Origin: Pseudomonadota bacterium
Lineage (GTDB): Bacteria > Pseudomonadota > Alphaproteobacteria > GCA-2746255
Length of the DNA stretch: 64,000 nt
NCBI GenBank assembly: GCA_040752895.1
Contig: JBFMHN010000006.1
Location: forward strand, 62,001-126,000
Reading direction: 5' to 3'
In this document: piece by piece, positions 19,411-26,688 of the stretch
Layout: the number at the start of each line of letters is the position of its first letter
How positions within the stretch are numbered: position 1 is the stretch's first letter
Made by a program: the position numbers and the translations under genes
Notes under the pieces: generated by a model
The model's database searches: none
What the model saw: only the letters and a program-made list of their open reading frames with translations
Told to the model about the DNA's origin: nothing

Positions 19411-20370
19411 TTAGAATTTTAAGGATTCCGGCTTGATTGCGTGCACCCGGTAGACCCGCAGCCCGCCGCGGTCGAGCGCCAGCATCCGCCGCACCCAGAT
19501 TTCAAGCTCGCGCAGGACGGCCCGCAGCATGGCCGGCTCGGGTTTTTGCCGCAGCATCCGCGCGACATAGGCCCGCCAGCCTTCCAGCACCATCTGCTGA
19601 TAGCGTTGCGTCATGTCCTCGGTGATGCGGATGTCGAGTTCGAAGCGGTTCAGACATTCGATTACCTGCGCGATGGACCAAAGCGGCGGAACATTGCCTT
19701 CCGCTTCCAGCCACGCCGTCACTTCCGGGGGCGCCACGCCGCTTTCCTGCAGAACGTAATCGGTGAAGATGAGCTGGCCGTTCCCCTTCAGGCCTTCGCA
19801 AATCGCCGCGAACAGCCGGTCCTTGTCCGCGATGCGGTAGAAGCCTTCCTTCGAGAAGATACAATCGTAGAGACGCCGGTCCCGTTTCAGCCGCTCGCCA
19901 AGGGCTTCGTGATCGCACCGCTCGACGGGCGCGCGCTTGGCAAATCCGGCGTCTTCCGACATTTTCATGCCGAGATGGGCAAGCGTTTCGTTCGACTCGA
20001 AGGCGTTCACCCACATCTGGTAGCTGTTCGCGACGGCGCGGGCGACGGCATCGAGATGCGCATCGAGGTTGAGAACGCTCATCGCCGAGTTCAGCGCCAC
20101 CGGCTTCACGAGCTCGATCGCGAACGTCTCGCCGCCGGGGGAAGTGAACCCCTCGCCCCACAACTCGGCCAGCAGGCGCAAGCGCGCCGGCGACCAAGGG
20201 TTCGACAAGTCCACCGGCGCCGACGCCAACGCCGGCGCAAGGAACGAGGCCATGACGGCCGGTGCGGCTTGGCCGCCCTGGTAACTGCGGCCCTCCCACC
20301 AAGCGCGCAAGCGCCGGTACGAGGAACCCTCCCCATGCGTGAGCAGCCGAAGGGCGGTGGAAAGTGACAC
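19411..20370 (-). CDS. Methyltransferase-like protein with degenerate SAM motif I
   Basis: A 319-residue cytoplasmic protein. Its middle third follows the layout of class I SAM-dependent methyltransferases: a strand where motif I belongs near residue 97, a hydrophobic acidic strand end (MWVNAFESNETLA), a DxIFSKEGFYRI segment near 170, and LKGNGQLIFTDYVL as the post-motif strand. The glycine-rich SAM loop is replaced by SVLNLDAHLDAVARA, so catalysis is doubtful. The N-terminal 90 residues and the C-terminal helical part (about 240-319) match nothing I recognise. The GTG start at 20370 has GGGGAGAAAG before it. It could be a scaffold or regulatory pseudo-enzyme. Confidence 0.6.
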   Translation of the reverse strand: MSLSTALRLLTHGEGSSYRRLRAWWEGRSYQGGQAAPAVMASFLAPALASAPVDLSNPWSPARLRLLAELWGEGFTSPGGETFAIELVKPVALNSAMSVLNLDAHLDAVARAVANSYQMWVNAFESNETLAHLGMKMSEDAGFAKRAPVERCDHEALGERLKRDRRLYDCIFSKEGFYRIADKDRLFAAICEGLKGNGQLIFTDYVLQESGVAPPEVTAWLEAEGNVPPLWSIAQVIECLNRFELDIRITEDMTQRYQQMVLEGWRAYVARMLRQKPEPAMLRAVLRELEIWVRRMLALDRGGLRVYRVHAIKPESLKF

Positions 20371-20531
20371 GCTTTCTCCCCTGTTTGATTTGCGTCTTCC
20401 GGAATAGCGGGAGCCGGTGGATCGTCTCGGAAAAGGCTTAAATTCGAATTAAGCGAATTGCATCTTGCGGTATGCGGAAGCCGCGCCGGTGTCCTGCGAT
20501 GGCCAGCAAAGGGGGCGAAGACGGCCGCGGG

Positions 20532-20759
20532 TCAAGCCTGCGGCCACCACTCCCCGTCCCGCTTTTCATATTTGCGCTTTACCGCGGCCCAGGCCACCCG
20601 ATGGGCGGCTTCCTCCCGGCCCGCTTCCCCGCGGCGCTTGGCCGGATCGGCGAAAGCCCGGAAGGCGCTGTTGAAGGCTTGCCGGTAGATCGTCTGGGCA
20701 TGGGCGGGAAGGTGTGCCCGCACGCGAGCCGGCAGCGCCGCGTTGTCCCGATAGGGCAT
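20532..20759 (-). CDS. ChaB family protein
   Basis: A 75-residue protein with the ChaB signature: LPARVRAHLPAHAQTIYRQ followed by FNSAFRAF and a C-terminal AHRVAWAAVKRKYEKR. ChaB was named as a putative regulator of the cation antiporter ChaA in E. coli, but its biochemical role is poorly defined. The start at 20759 has AAGGAG upstream; longer readings add non-conserved sequence. It lies just outside the left boundary of the tRNA-Val scar. Confidence 0.85.
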   Translation of the reverse strand: MPYRDNAALPARVRAHLPAHAQTIYRQAFNSAFRAFADPAKRRGEAGREEAAHRVAWAAVKRKYEKRDGEWWPQA

Positions 20760-20838
20760 GGGTTCTCCTTGCCGTGACACGACGGGGATAAGGATACCCG
20801 CAACGGACACGGCGGAGACGCGGAAAAGACCACGTTAA

Positions 20839-20897
20839 CCGATTGAAAAAATGGTGGGCGCGACTGGGGTTGAACCTGTGACCCCTACGATGTCAAC
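20839..20897 (-). repeat. Left att duplicate: 3' half of tRNA-Val
   Basis: A 59-bp near-perfect copy (two mismatches) of 23051-23109. It includes the encoded CCA, acceptor strand, T arm and the 3' side of the anticodon stem-loop of tRNA-Val, then stops matching after the anticodon. The missing 5' half means it cannot be a tRNA gene. This is the layout left by a tyrosine recombinase inserting at the 3' end of a tRNA gene. It delimits a 2.2-kb element with the intact tRNA. Confidence 0.88.
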
Positions 20898-21071
20898 ACC
20901 GCATCATACATATTTCTACTGCCGACCCACTCTTACAGTCTCCAACCACTCGCTTCTAATGCCGCCGTATTTTCCTTACGTTGCACGTAGGCGGCATAGA
21001 CATTTTGACACTTCATTTCCTCTCATTTGCTGACCCTGTGTTGACCCGGCACAAAAAGTCAGCACGACGCG

Positions 21072-21293
21072 GAGAAAAAAACGCCTCGAATCAACAAGCG
21101 CACGGTGGACACGATCCGCCCCGACCCGGACGGCAAGCGCACCATGCGTTTGGATGACAAGTTGCCTGGTTTTGGCGTTGCCACGCGGCCGCCCGGTATC
21201 GCGTCGTGCATCTTCAATGATAGAGGACCGGTCTTCCCCCTCGATTCTTGCAGTGTGACAATGCCAAAGCCGATCTCTCCCGCGTTATGCTAG
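21072..21293 (+). pseudogene. Phage/island integrase, N-terminal stub
   Basis: In frame with codon 21105, the translation reads INKRTVDTIRPDPDGK, then RTMRLDDKLPGFGVATRPPG, which is the arm-type DNA-binding N-terminus (DUF4102-like) of tRNA-targeting tyrosine recombinases, whose signature is a DDxLPGFGVRV-like motif. No catalytic domain follows; the frame closes at 21293 with unrelated residues and no start codon with a ribosome-binding site is left. The position, next to the att duplicate, is where such an integrase should sit. Confidence 0.7.
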
Positions 21294-21556
21294 GCCCAAT
21301 CAACCGAAGCAATTACAGGTACCAGCCGCTTCCTAAATTGCCGATCCCTCTTGAGATGCCATTCCCGGCTCATCGCCTCGCCACGCGTGTCGTAACGCTC
21401 GGCATATACAAGAACCCACTTGCGCCCGCGGGTCGAACGCGCGCCGGTACCTGAATTATGTTCGCGGAGACGGCGTTCTAAATTGGTGGTCCAGCCCACG
21501 TAGGTGCGGTATCCACCTTTACCTTCGCTTTCCAAAACATACACAAAACATGGCAT
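21290..21556 (-). CDS. GIY-YIG nuclease family protein
   Basis: An 88-residue single-domain protein of the small GIY-YIG (YhbQ/UPF0213-like) group. The motif pair appears as FVYVLES and TYVGWTTNLERRLREHNSG, followed by GARSTRGRKWVLVYAERYDT and the catalytic-type Glu in RGEAMSREWHLKR. The first motif has YVL and the second YVG, as usual for this subgroup. Its length is normal, so it looks intact. It lies inside the tRNA-Val scar and may be cargo of the former element. Confidence 0.85.
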   Translation of the reverse strand: MPCFVYVLESEGKGGYRTYVGWTTNLERRLREHNSGTGARSTRGRKWVLVYAERYDTRGEAMSREWHLKRDRQFRKRLVPVIASVDWA

Positions 21557-21700
21557 TGGTTTAGGTTAGCAGGACAACTGCTCATAAAGGGGAGATCGTC
21601 ACTGCACTAAAACGGATCGGCACCGGCACCGGTATTGCGCGGGCCATCCGGATCGCATTGAATATCGACACTAGCGGACGGGATTTTCAAGAGGCACAGC
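21557..21700 (+). other. Unassigned stretch inside the scar
   Basis: The plus frame from about 21571 translates to a protein-like segment (GEIVTALKRIGTGTGIARAI) before becoming non-descript and running into the phasin terminator. It may be the tail of a recombinase-like gene; I cannot assign it firmly. No start codon or ribosome-binding site is convincing. Confidence 0.2.
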
Positions 21701-21701
21701 C

Positions 21702-21737
21702 CGAAAAGAAGGAGGCCGCCGGTCTCCCGACGGCCTC
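21702..21737 (-). terminator. Terminator of the phasin gene
   Basis: Read on the minus strand, an 11-bp stem (GAGGCCGTCGG, one G-U pair) with a GAGA tetraloop closes at 21737-21712, followed by CTTCTTTTC. It sits 28 bases after the phasin stop codon. Confidence 0.75.
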
Positions 21738-21764
21738 GATCCGGCTAAATCGCATGGAACGCTG

Positions 21765-22265
21765 TTAGGACTTCACAGGGGTCTTCCCGTAAGGGGACTT
21801 GGCGGCAGGCGCTTTGGCGGCCGCCGGCTTCTGCGTCTGGGCCGCCTCACGGAACTCGTCGAGGCCTTCCGAAAAGCGCGTCTGGACGACATGAACAATT
21901 GCATCTGCGGACTTCGTCGTCAGGTCCGTAAGTTCGTTGAGATTGGAGACCATCTCTTTGAAAAGAGACTCGACGAGATTGGCCTGTTCCGACGCCTTTT
22001 CCTCTGGCGTCTCGGCTCCAATGAGCGCGTTTGCCCCTTTCGTGTAGGATTCGAAGCAGTTCTTCGCGAGTTCGGCCTGACGCTTCGCCAGCGACTGGAA
22101 TCCTTCAAAGGCAAGCTGGCCGACGGCTGTCACCGCCTCCATGTTCTTACGCTGACTCGCGGTCAATGCCTCGACTTCCACCCCTGGCAGGCGAAATTTA
22201 TCGACGAACGTCGTGATGTCCGCGTTATAAAATGGATTCTTCAAAAATGGGTTCGTTTTGTCCAT
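21765..22265 (-). CDS. Phasin family protein
   Basis: Polyhydroxyalkanoate granule-associated protein, 166 residues, with the phasin_2 architecture: an N-terminal NPFLKNPFYNADITTFVDKF, a long amphipathic helical middle (AFEGFQSLAKRQAELAKNCF) and an Ala/Pro/Lys-rich low-complexity tail (PAAAKAPAAKSPYGK). It would coat PHA granules at the polymer-cytoplasm interface. GAGGAG lies before ATG 22265. Two PhaR-like sites are upstream and a terminator follows, so the unit looks complete and active although it sits inside a decayed integrated element. No phaC or phaR gene is in the window. Confidence 0.9.
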   Translation of the reverse strand: MDKTNPFLKNPFYNADITTFVDKFRLPGVEVEALTASQRKNMEAVTAVGQLAFEGFQSLAKRQAELAKNCFESYTKGANALIGAETPEEKASEQANLVESLFKEMVSNLNELTDLTTKSADAIVHVVQTRFSEGLDEFREAAQTQKPAAAKAPAAKSPYGKTPVKS

Positions 22266-22316
22266 AACACTCTCCTCATTCTAGACCGACGCACTTGGCG
22301 CGATTCGGCGTCTATG

Positions 22317-22329
22317 TTGCACTGCACAA
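22317..22329 (-). promoter_or_regulatory. PhaR-like operator, proximal site
   Basis: Read on the minus strand this is TTGTGCAGTGCAA, 52 bases before the phasin start, overlapping a TATATT that could be the -10 element. The TGC/GCA-rich core resembles sites described for the PHA repressor PhaR in alphaproteobacteria. The assignment rests on similarity and position only. Confidence 0.5.
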
Positions 22330-22374
22330 TATAGCGAAAATGTGGGCTTTCTGGGGCAATCTGTCAAGAATATA

Positions 22375-22387
22375 TTGCGGTGCACAA
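22375..22387 (-). promoter_or_regulatory. PhaR-like operator, distal site
   Basis: Read on the minus strand this is TTGTGCACCGCAA, matching the proximal site in 11 of 13 positions and lying 58 bp further upstream. A TTGACA sequence just downstream (about 22360-22365) could be the -35 element. Two matching copies upstream of a phasin gene make chance less likely. Confidence 0.45.
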
Positions 22388-22401
22388 AACAACAGAAAGC
22401 C

Positions 22402-22701
22402 GCTTTTTCAAAGCCCGACATCTCGATCCTCTTCGATGACTTTCTTACCGAGGTACGGGGAATGCCCCAGCGCAACCTCGCCGTGGAGCTGTTGCAGAAG
22501 CCGCTGAAGGGCGAGCGGGTTGCGATCATCCGCAACAACGTCACGATCGACTGGACTCTGCGGGATAACGTGCGCGCGCAACTGCGCGTGCTGGTCAAGC
22601 GCACCCTGCGCAAAGATGGCGGTCCGCCGGACAAACGGGAGAAAGCGACGCAGACGGTGCTGAAGCAGGCCGAAGCCCTCTATGCCGGCTGGGCAGTTTG
22701 A
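22402..22701 (+). pseudogene. Type I restriction enzyme HsdR, internally deleted C-terminal remnant
   Basis: The translation starts with FSKPDISILFDDFLTEVRGM then PQRNLAVELLQKPLKGE, a segment of the C-terminal region of HsdR (DUF3387). It jumps directly to IRNNVTIDWTLRDNVRAQL and VLVKRTLRKDGGPPDK, which in complete proteins lies well downstream near the end. The ATPase/helicase and nuclease domains are absent. The junction lies near 22510-22525. There is no start context and no hsdM or hsdS, so it is dead cargo of the former island. Confidence 0.75.
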
Positions 22702-22704
22702 GCC

Positions 22705-22997
22705 ATGTCCGCCCTCGACCGCCATATCGGCATCGACTATTCGGACGGCGGCGCGCCAACTGCGAGCCTCAAGGGCCTGCGCGTCTATATGGCCAAGGGC
22801 GACGCGCCACCGGCGGAAGTGCTGCCGCTGCTGAGCCCTCGTAAATACTGAACGCGGAAGGGCTTGCCCATTGGCTGATAGGGCGGCGGGTGGAAGAGCC
22901 CCAGCGCTGGTCGGCATCGACCACGGCTTCTTGTTCCCGTTATGCTGTTTCGAGGGGCACAGCTTCAAACTCAATCAGACACTCCAGTCCGACTGCT
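22705..22997 (+). pseudogene. DUF429-like hypothetical protein, frameshifted
   Basis: The frame from ATG 22705 reads RHIGIDYSDGGAPTASLKGL, VYMAKGDAPPAEVL, PRKY and then a TGA at 22849 where the family would have Trp. The match continues in another frame as TRKGLAHWL and, after a second shift, as VGIDHGFLFPLCCFEGHSFK. One nonsense change and at least two frameshifts make it a pseudogene. The ancestral family is a short protein of DUF429-like style (IDYSG...VGIDHGFSFP), an assignment from memory of the pattern. It starts 3 bp after the HsdR remnant. Confidence 0.6.
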
Positions 22998-23050
22998 ATG
23001 CTGACCCTGTGCCGACCCAACAGAAACAATAGGTAACCACTTTATGCCAG

Positions 23051-23138
<88 letters not shown>

Positions 23139-23236
23139 TCCTGCCGGCCATCTTCGGGTGCCGGGCTGCGAGGGCGGCGATTATGACCGAAGCCCGTCAC
23201 TTTGCAAGCCTTGGCAGTGGCCCGGGACGATCCCTG

Positions 23237-23599
23237 TCAGGCGACCAGAATATCCTCGATCTGGTGAACGAGGTCGCGCAGGTGAAAAGGTTTTGAAAGC
23301 ACCTTCGTCCGGTCACCGAACGTTTCGCGGGCGCGCACGGCAACGGCGGCGAAGCCGGTGATCAGCATGATTCGGATCTTCGGAAATTCATCGGCCACGC
23401 GCTGGGCCAGTTCGATCCCGTCCATGCCCGGCATGACGATGTCGGCAAGCAGGAGCTCGAAGTCCGGCACCCGCCGGACAAGACTCAAGGCCTCCTCGCC
23501 ATCCCGGACCCCGACGACGATGTGCCCCGCTTTACGCAGCGCCCGGGCAAGAAATTCCCGCATCGAACCGTCGTCTTCCGCGAGGAGAATATGCGCCAT
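23237..23599 (-). CDS. cpdR: CpdR-type single-domain response regulator
   Basis: A 120-residue receiver-only protein. The acidic pocket is AEDD at 7-10, the phosphoacceptor Asp 53 lies in LADIVMPGMDGIELAQR, Thr lies in MLITGFAAVAVRA, and the conserved lysine in VLSKPFHLRDLV. The ITGFAAVA and SKPFHLRDLV blocks are characteristic of CpdR, the ClpXP adaptor controlling cell-cycle proteolysis under the CckA-ChpT phosphorelay in alphaproteobacteria. In its unphosphorylated state CpdR primes ClpXP substrates. Neither cckA nor chpT is in the window. Confidence 0.9.
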   Translation of the reverse strand: MAHILLAEDDGSMREFLARALRKAGHIVVGVRDGEEALSLVRRVPDFELLLADIVMPGMDGIELAQRVADEFPKIRIMLITGFAAVAVRARETFGDRTKVLSKPFHLRDLVHQIEDILVA

Positions 23600-23678
23600 C
23601 TTCCGGATCGGCTCCTTAGGCCTTTTAAGATTTCCGACCCTTTGACAGGGACAGCTTCGGAGGAGAATTTATAGGGCG

Positions 23679-23816
23679 ATGGGAAATATGCAACCGCAGC
23701 AAACAACGCCCGCAAATGTTGCGGAAACGGTAGGTATGCCGGCAGGGCCGGATGCCTTCGAAATCCGCAAGCCCGACCACATGTGGCCCGCCACATTGTC
23801 TAGAAGCGTGATCTAG
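23679..23816 (+). CDS. Possible small protein, 45 residues
   Basis: The frame starts at ATG 23679 and ends with TAG at 23814-23816. AGGAG lies 13 bases upstream of the first ATG, and a second ATG three codons in is another option. The product contains PAGPDAFEIRKPDHMWPATL, which reads like folded-protein sequence, but there are no recognised homologues. It ends just before the hairpin that also terminates the opposing candidate sRNA. It could be spurious. Confidence 0.3.
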   Translation: MGNMQPQQTTPANVAETVGMPAGPDAFEIRKPDHMWPATLSRSVI

Positions 23817-23823
23817 AAGCATG

Positions 23824-23937
23824 AAAAAATGCGGGGCCGCATTGCGCGGCCCCGAAGTCTTTAAGGGAGGATACACTTGAGATGAGCATGCGTTGCCGAA
23901 ATTCTAGGGGGGAAGCCGGCAACACTCATCTTGATGC
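23824..23937 (-). ncRNA. Candidate small RNA with anti-Shine-Dalgarno segments
   Basis: Read on the minus strand from about 23937. First comes a long hairpin pairing GATGAG (23930-23925) with CTCATC (23886-23881) and GTTGCCG with CGGCAAC inside it, enclosing a C-rich loop (CTTCCCCCCT). A single-stranded stretch follows with TCCTCCC at 23871-23865, then a terminator: a perfect 9-bp stem CGGGGCCGC (23854-23846), loop GCAAT, and six T residues at 23829-23824. A promoter-like pair lies upstream. There is no open reading frame. This is the design of a trans-acting riboregulator able to mask ribosome-binding sites; some alphaproteobacterial sRNAs carry CCUCCUCCC loops. Function is inferred, expression unproven. 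Confidence 0.55.
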
Positions 23938-23942
23938 GACGC

Positions 23943-23971
23943 ACAATACTGTCAAATCTTGTGCGAGGCAA
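23943..23971 (-). promoter_or_regulatory. Promoter of the candidate sRNA
   Basis: On the minus strand TTGCCT (23971-23966) is followed by a 17-base spacer and TATTGT (23948-23943), placing the start near 23936. An overlapping TTGACA at 23955-23950 could act as an alternative -35. A 7-bp inverted repeat (CGCACAA/TTGTGCG, 23940-23966) overlaps the promoter and could be an operator. Confidence 0.45.
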
Positions 23972-24252
23972 CACAAAAAATAACATGTAGAAATGCATTT
24001 ATTGAATTTGGCTGATTCCTACACGTATATCGGAAAAATATCGAGGATTACGGTATTATTTGCATACCATCGTAATTACATGTAGAATTTTGCAGCGCAT
24101 GATATGCGTCGAATTTTTGCACCGCAAAGAGAAAAGGCGAAAATCACCACCGCATACCGTATGACGGGTAGCGAAAAATGGGGGTGAACACAAAACTCCG
24201 CTACACTCCGCCTCCAAGCGCAACCTCCCCAACCGCAACGCAAGCCTAGCCC
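23972..24252. other. AT-rich intergenic region
   Basis: About 280 bp clearly richer in A+T than the surroundings, with two copies of ACATGTAGAA (around 23982 and 24079) and no frame with protein-like composition. It probably holds the promoter region for the downstream threonylcarbamoyl-AMP synthase operon. No confident promoter elements are seen for that gene. Confidence 0.4.
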
Positions 24253-25266
24253 ATGGAGCCCGCCCCCCATATCCTGCCGGCCACGCCGGAAAACCTAAAG
24301 CTTGCCGGAGAGAGGCTGCGCGCAGGCGCCCTTGTCGCCTTCCCGACCGAGACCGTCTATGGCCTTGGCGGGGATGCGACGAACGATCAGGCCATTTCAC
24401 GGATCTTCGCGACCAAGTCCCGCCCCTCCTTCAACCCGCTTATCGTCCACCTGCGGGATGTGGCGGCGGGGGAAAAGGTGGCGGTCTTCAACGAGCGGGC
24501 GCATCGCCTCGTCCAGCGCTTCTGGCCGGGGCCGCTCACTCTCGTGTTGAAGCGCCGGGAAGATTCGGGCGTCTCCCTGCTGGCCAGCGCAGGCCTCGAC
24601 ACCATCGCCGTGCGCGTGCCGGCGAACGCAATCGCGAGGGCGCTTCTCGAGGCGGCGGATTGCCCAATTGCCGCCCCCAGCGCCAACCGCTCCGGTAGCA
24701 TCAGCCCAACGACGGCCGATCACGTCATGACCTCCCTCGGCATGGCGGTTGATCTCATCCTGGATGGGGGTGCTTGCGAACTCGGCATCGAATCGACCGT
24801 GTTGGACGTGAGCGAAAACAAAGCCCGCCTTCTCCGTCCGGGCGCCATCACGAAAGAGATGATCGAGGACGTCATCGGGGAAATTCCCGCGGTGACACAA
24901 AGCGACCGGGAAAGACCGCGTTCGCCGGGCATGGGAGATCGCCACTACGCGCCCTCGATCCCGGTTCGGCTGAACGCCACCGCCGTCGAGGCCGGCGAAG
25001 CGCTGCTTGCTTTCGGGCCTCACACCATCACCGGCTTTGCGGCCGAGCGTAATTTGAGCCTCAAGGGCGATCTCGTCGAGGCGGCGGCGAATTTCTATCG
25101 CCTCTTTCGCGAGCTGGATTGGTCGGGCTTCCGGGCGATCGCCGTCATGCCGATCCCGGAGGAAGGGCTTGGCGTGGCCATCAACGACCGCTTGCGGCGG
25201 GCCGCCGCCGGAGCGGTGGCGGACGTCGAGATCAGGCCGCAATGGGAAAAAGCCAAGCCCCGATGA
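24253..25266 (+). CDS. sua5: L-threonylcarbamoyladenylate synthase (Sua5 type)
   Basis: Makes threonylcarbamoyl-AMP from threonine, bicarbonate and ATP for the universal t6A37 tRNA modification. It has 337 residues, so it is the two-domain Sua5 form: a YrdC domain (about 1-200) with LVAFPTETVYGLGGDATND, IFATKSRPSFNPLIVH, and ISPTTADHV near residue 155, followed by a C-terminal Sua5 domain beginning at SPGMGDRHYAPSIPVRL. The stop codon overlaps the next start as ATGA, so it is translationally coupled to the FAD dehydrogenase. Confidence 0.94.
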   Translation: MEPAPHILPATPENLKLAGERLRAGALVAFPTETVYGLGGDATNDQAISRIFATKSRPSFNPLIVHLRDVAAGEKVAVFNERAHRLVQRFWPGPLTLVLKRREDSGVSLLASAGLDTIAVRVPANAIARALLEAADCPIAAPSANRSGSISPTTADHVMTSLGMAVDLILDGGACELGIESTVLDVSENKARLLRPGAITKEMIEDVIGEIPAVTQSDRERPRSPGMGDRHYAPSIPVRLNATAVEAGEALLAFGPHTITGFAAERNLSLKGDLVEAAANFYRLFRELDWSGFRAIAVMPIPEEGLGVAINDRLRRAAAGAVADVEIRPQWEKAKPR

Positions 25267-26684
25267 CCAGCGGCGAACACGACCCGGTAAAGACCGAACT
25301 CGCCGCCGCCTTGGGGCCCAAGGGCTGGACCGAGGACGCCACCCGCCTGGCGCCGCTTCTTACCGACGCCCGCGGCCGCTATCGGGGCAAAGCCTTGGGG
25401 CTTGCCGAGCCCGCCTCGACAGCGGAAGTCGCCGAAACGGTTCGCATCTGCGCGAAGCATCGGATCGGAATCGTGCCGCAGGGCGGAAACACCGGCCTCG
25501 TCGGCGGCGCCACGCCGCACACCGCGGGCGACGAAATCCTCCTGCGCGTGCGGCGCATGAACCGGGTACGCGAGCTGGACACGGCCAACGACACGATCAC
25601 CGTCGAGGCTGGCGCCATCTTGGCCGATGTTCAGGCGGAAGCGGCGCGCGCCGGCCGGCTTTTCCCCTTAAGCCTCGCCTCCGAAGGAAGCGCGGAGATC
25701 GGCGGCGTGCTTTCGACAAACGCCGGCGGCAACGCCGTCCTTCGCTATGGGAACGCCCGCGAACTCACCCTCGGGCTCGAAGTCGTCCTGGGCGACGGCC
25801 GCGTATGGAACGGCTTGCGCGGGCTCCGCAAGGACAACACCGGCTATGACCTGAAACAGCTCTTCCTCGGCGCCGAAGGAACGCTTGGGATCATCACCGC
25901 CGCCGTGCTGAAGCTTTTTGCAGCACCCAGGGAAGTGGCAACCGCCTTCGTCGCCCTTGCCGATCCGAAGGCGGGTCTCGCCCTGCTCGACCTTGCCAGA
26001 AAAAGCGGCGGGGAAAGCGTGACCGCCTTCGAGCTTCTGCCGCGGATCGGGATCGACTTCGTACTCGCGCACACCCCCGGCACGCGCGACCCGTTTCGCG
26101 AACGCTACCCTTGGTACGTCCTGGTGGAGCTTGCCTCGACGAGCGCGGACGGCGGCATGAAACCCTTGCTGCTTGGCCTACTGGAGAAGGCGACGGCGGA
26201 AGGCCTCATCGAGAACGCCGCGGTCGCCGAGACGATCGCGCAGCGCGCAGCCTTCTGGCGGCTTCGCGACTCGCTGCCCGAGGCGCAGAAACAGGAAGGC
26301 GGCAGCATCAAGCACGACGTTTCCGTGCCGGTCTCGAAAATCCCGGAATTCATGGAGCGGGCGACGGCGCTCGTTACGAAGAAACTTCCCGGCGTGCGCA
26401 TCGTCGCCTTCGGCCATGTCGGCGACGGCAACTTGCATTTCAATCTGAGCCAGCCGGAAAAAGCCGACCTGCGCGCGTATCTGGAAAAGTGGGACGAGGT
26501 GAACGGGTGGATCCACGACATTGCCGTTGGGCTTGGCGGCTCGTTCTCCGCCGAACATGGCATCGGACAAGTAAAGCGGGATGCGCTAAGACACTACAAA
26601 TCCAAGGTTGAGATCGATCTCATGCAACGCCTGAAAGACGCCCTCGACCCTTACGGCATCTTGAATCCAGGCAAGGTACTTTAG
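25263..26684 (+). CDS. FAD-binding D-2-hydroxyacid dehydrogenase (D-2-hydroxyglutarate type)
   Basis: A 473-residue FAD-linked oxidase of the GlcD/D2HGDH/Dld2 family that oxidises a D-2-hydroxy acid, probably D-2-hydroxyglutarate or D-lactate, to the 2-oxo acid. The FAD domain shows IVPQGGNTGLVGGATPH near residue 75 and LSTNAGGNAVLRYGNAREL near 150. The C-terminal domain has FGHVGDGNLHFNLSQP, the zinc-ligand type motif, and SAEHGIGQVKRD. The start at 25263 overlaps the sua5 stop. A long antisense-free upstream extension is open but not protein-like. It is distinct from GlcD at 17.5 kb. Confidence 0.9.
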   Translation: MTSGEHDPVKTELAAALGPKGWTEDATRLAPLLTDARGRYRGKALGLAEPASTAEVAETVRICAKHRIGIVPQGGNTGLVGGATPHTAGDEILLRVRRMNRVRELDTANDTITVEAGAILADVQAEAARAGRLFPLSLASEGSAEIGGVLSTNAGGNAVLRYGNARELTLGLEVVLGDGRVWNGLRGLRKDNTGYDLKQLFLGAEGTLGIITAAVLKLFAAPREVATAFVALADPKAGLALLDLARKSGGESVTAFELLPRIGIDFVLAHTPGTRDPFRERYPWYVLVELASTSADGGMKPLLLGLLEKATAEGLIENAAVAETIAQRAAFWRLRDSLPEAQKQEGGSIKHDVSVPVSKIPEFMERATALVTKKLPGVRIVAFGHVGDGNLHFNLSQPEKADLRAYLEKWDEVNGWIHDIAVGLGGSFSAEHGIGQVKRDALRHYKSKVEIDLMQRLKDALDPYGILNPGKVL

Positions 26685-26688
26685 AGCC

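Noticed and set aside
20852-20897. Apparent tRNA-Val gene
   Set aside because: Only the 3' half to the anticodon loop is present; the D arm and 5' acceptor strand are absent. It is an att duplicate.
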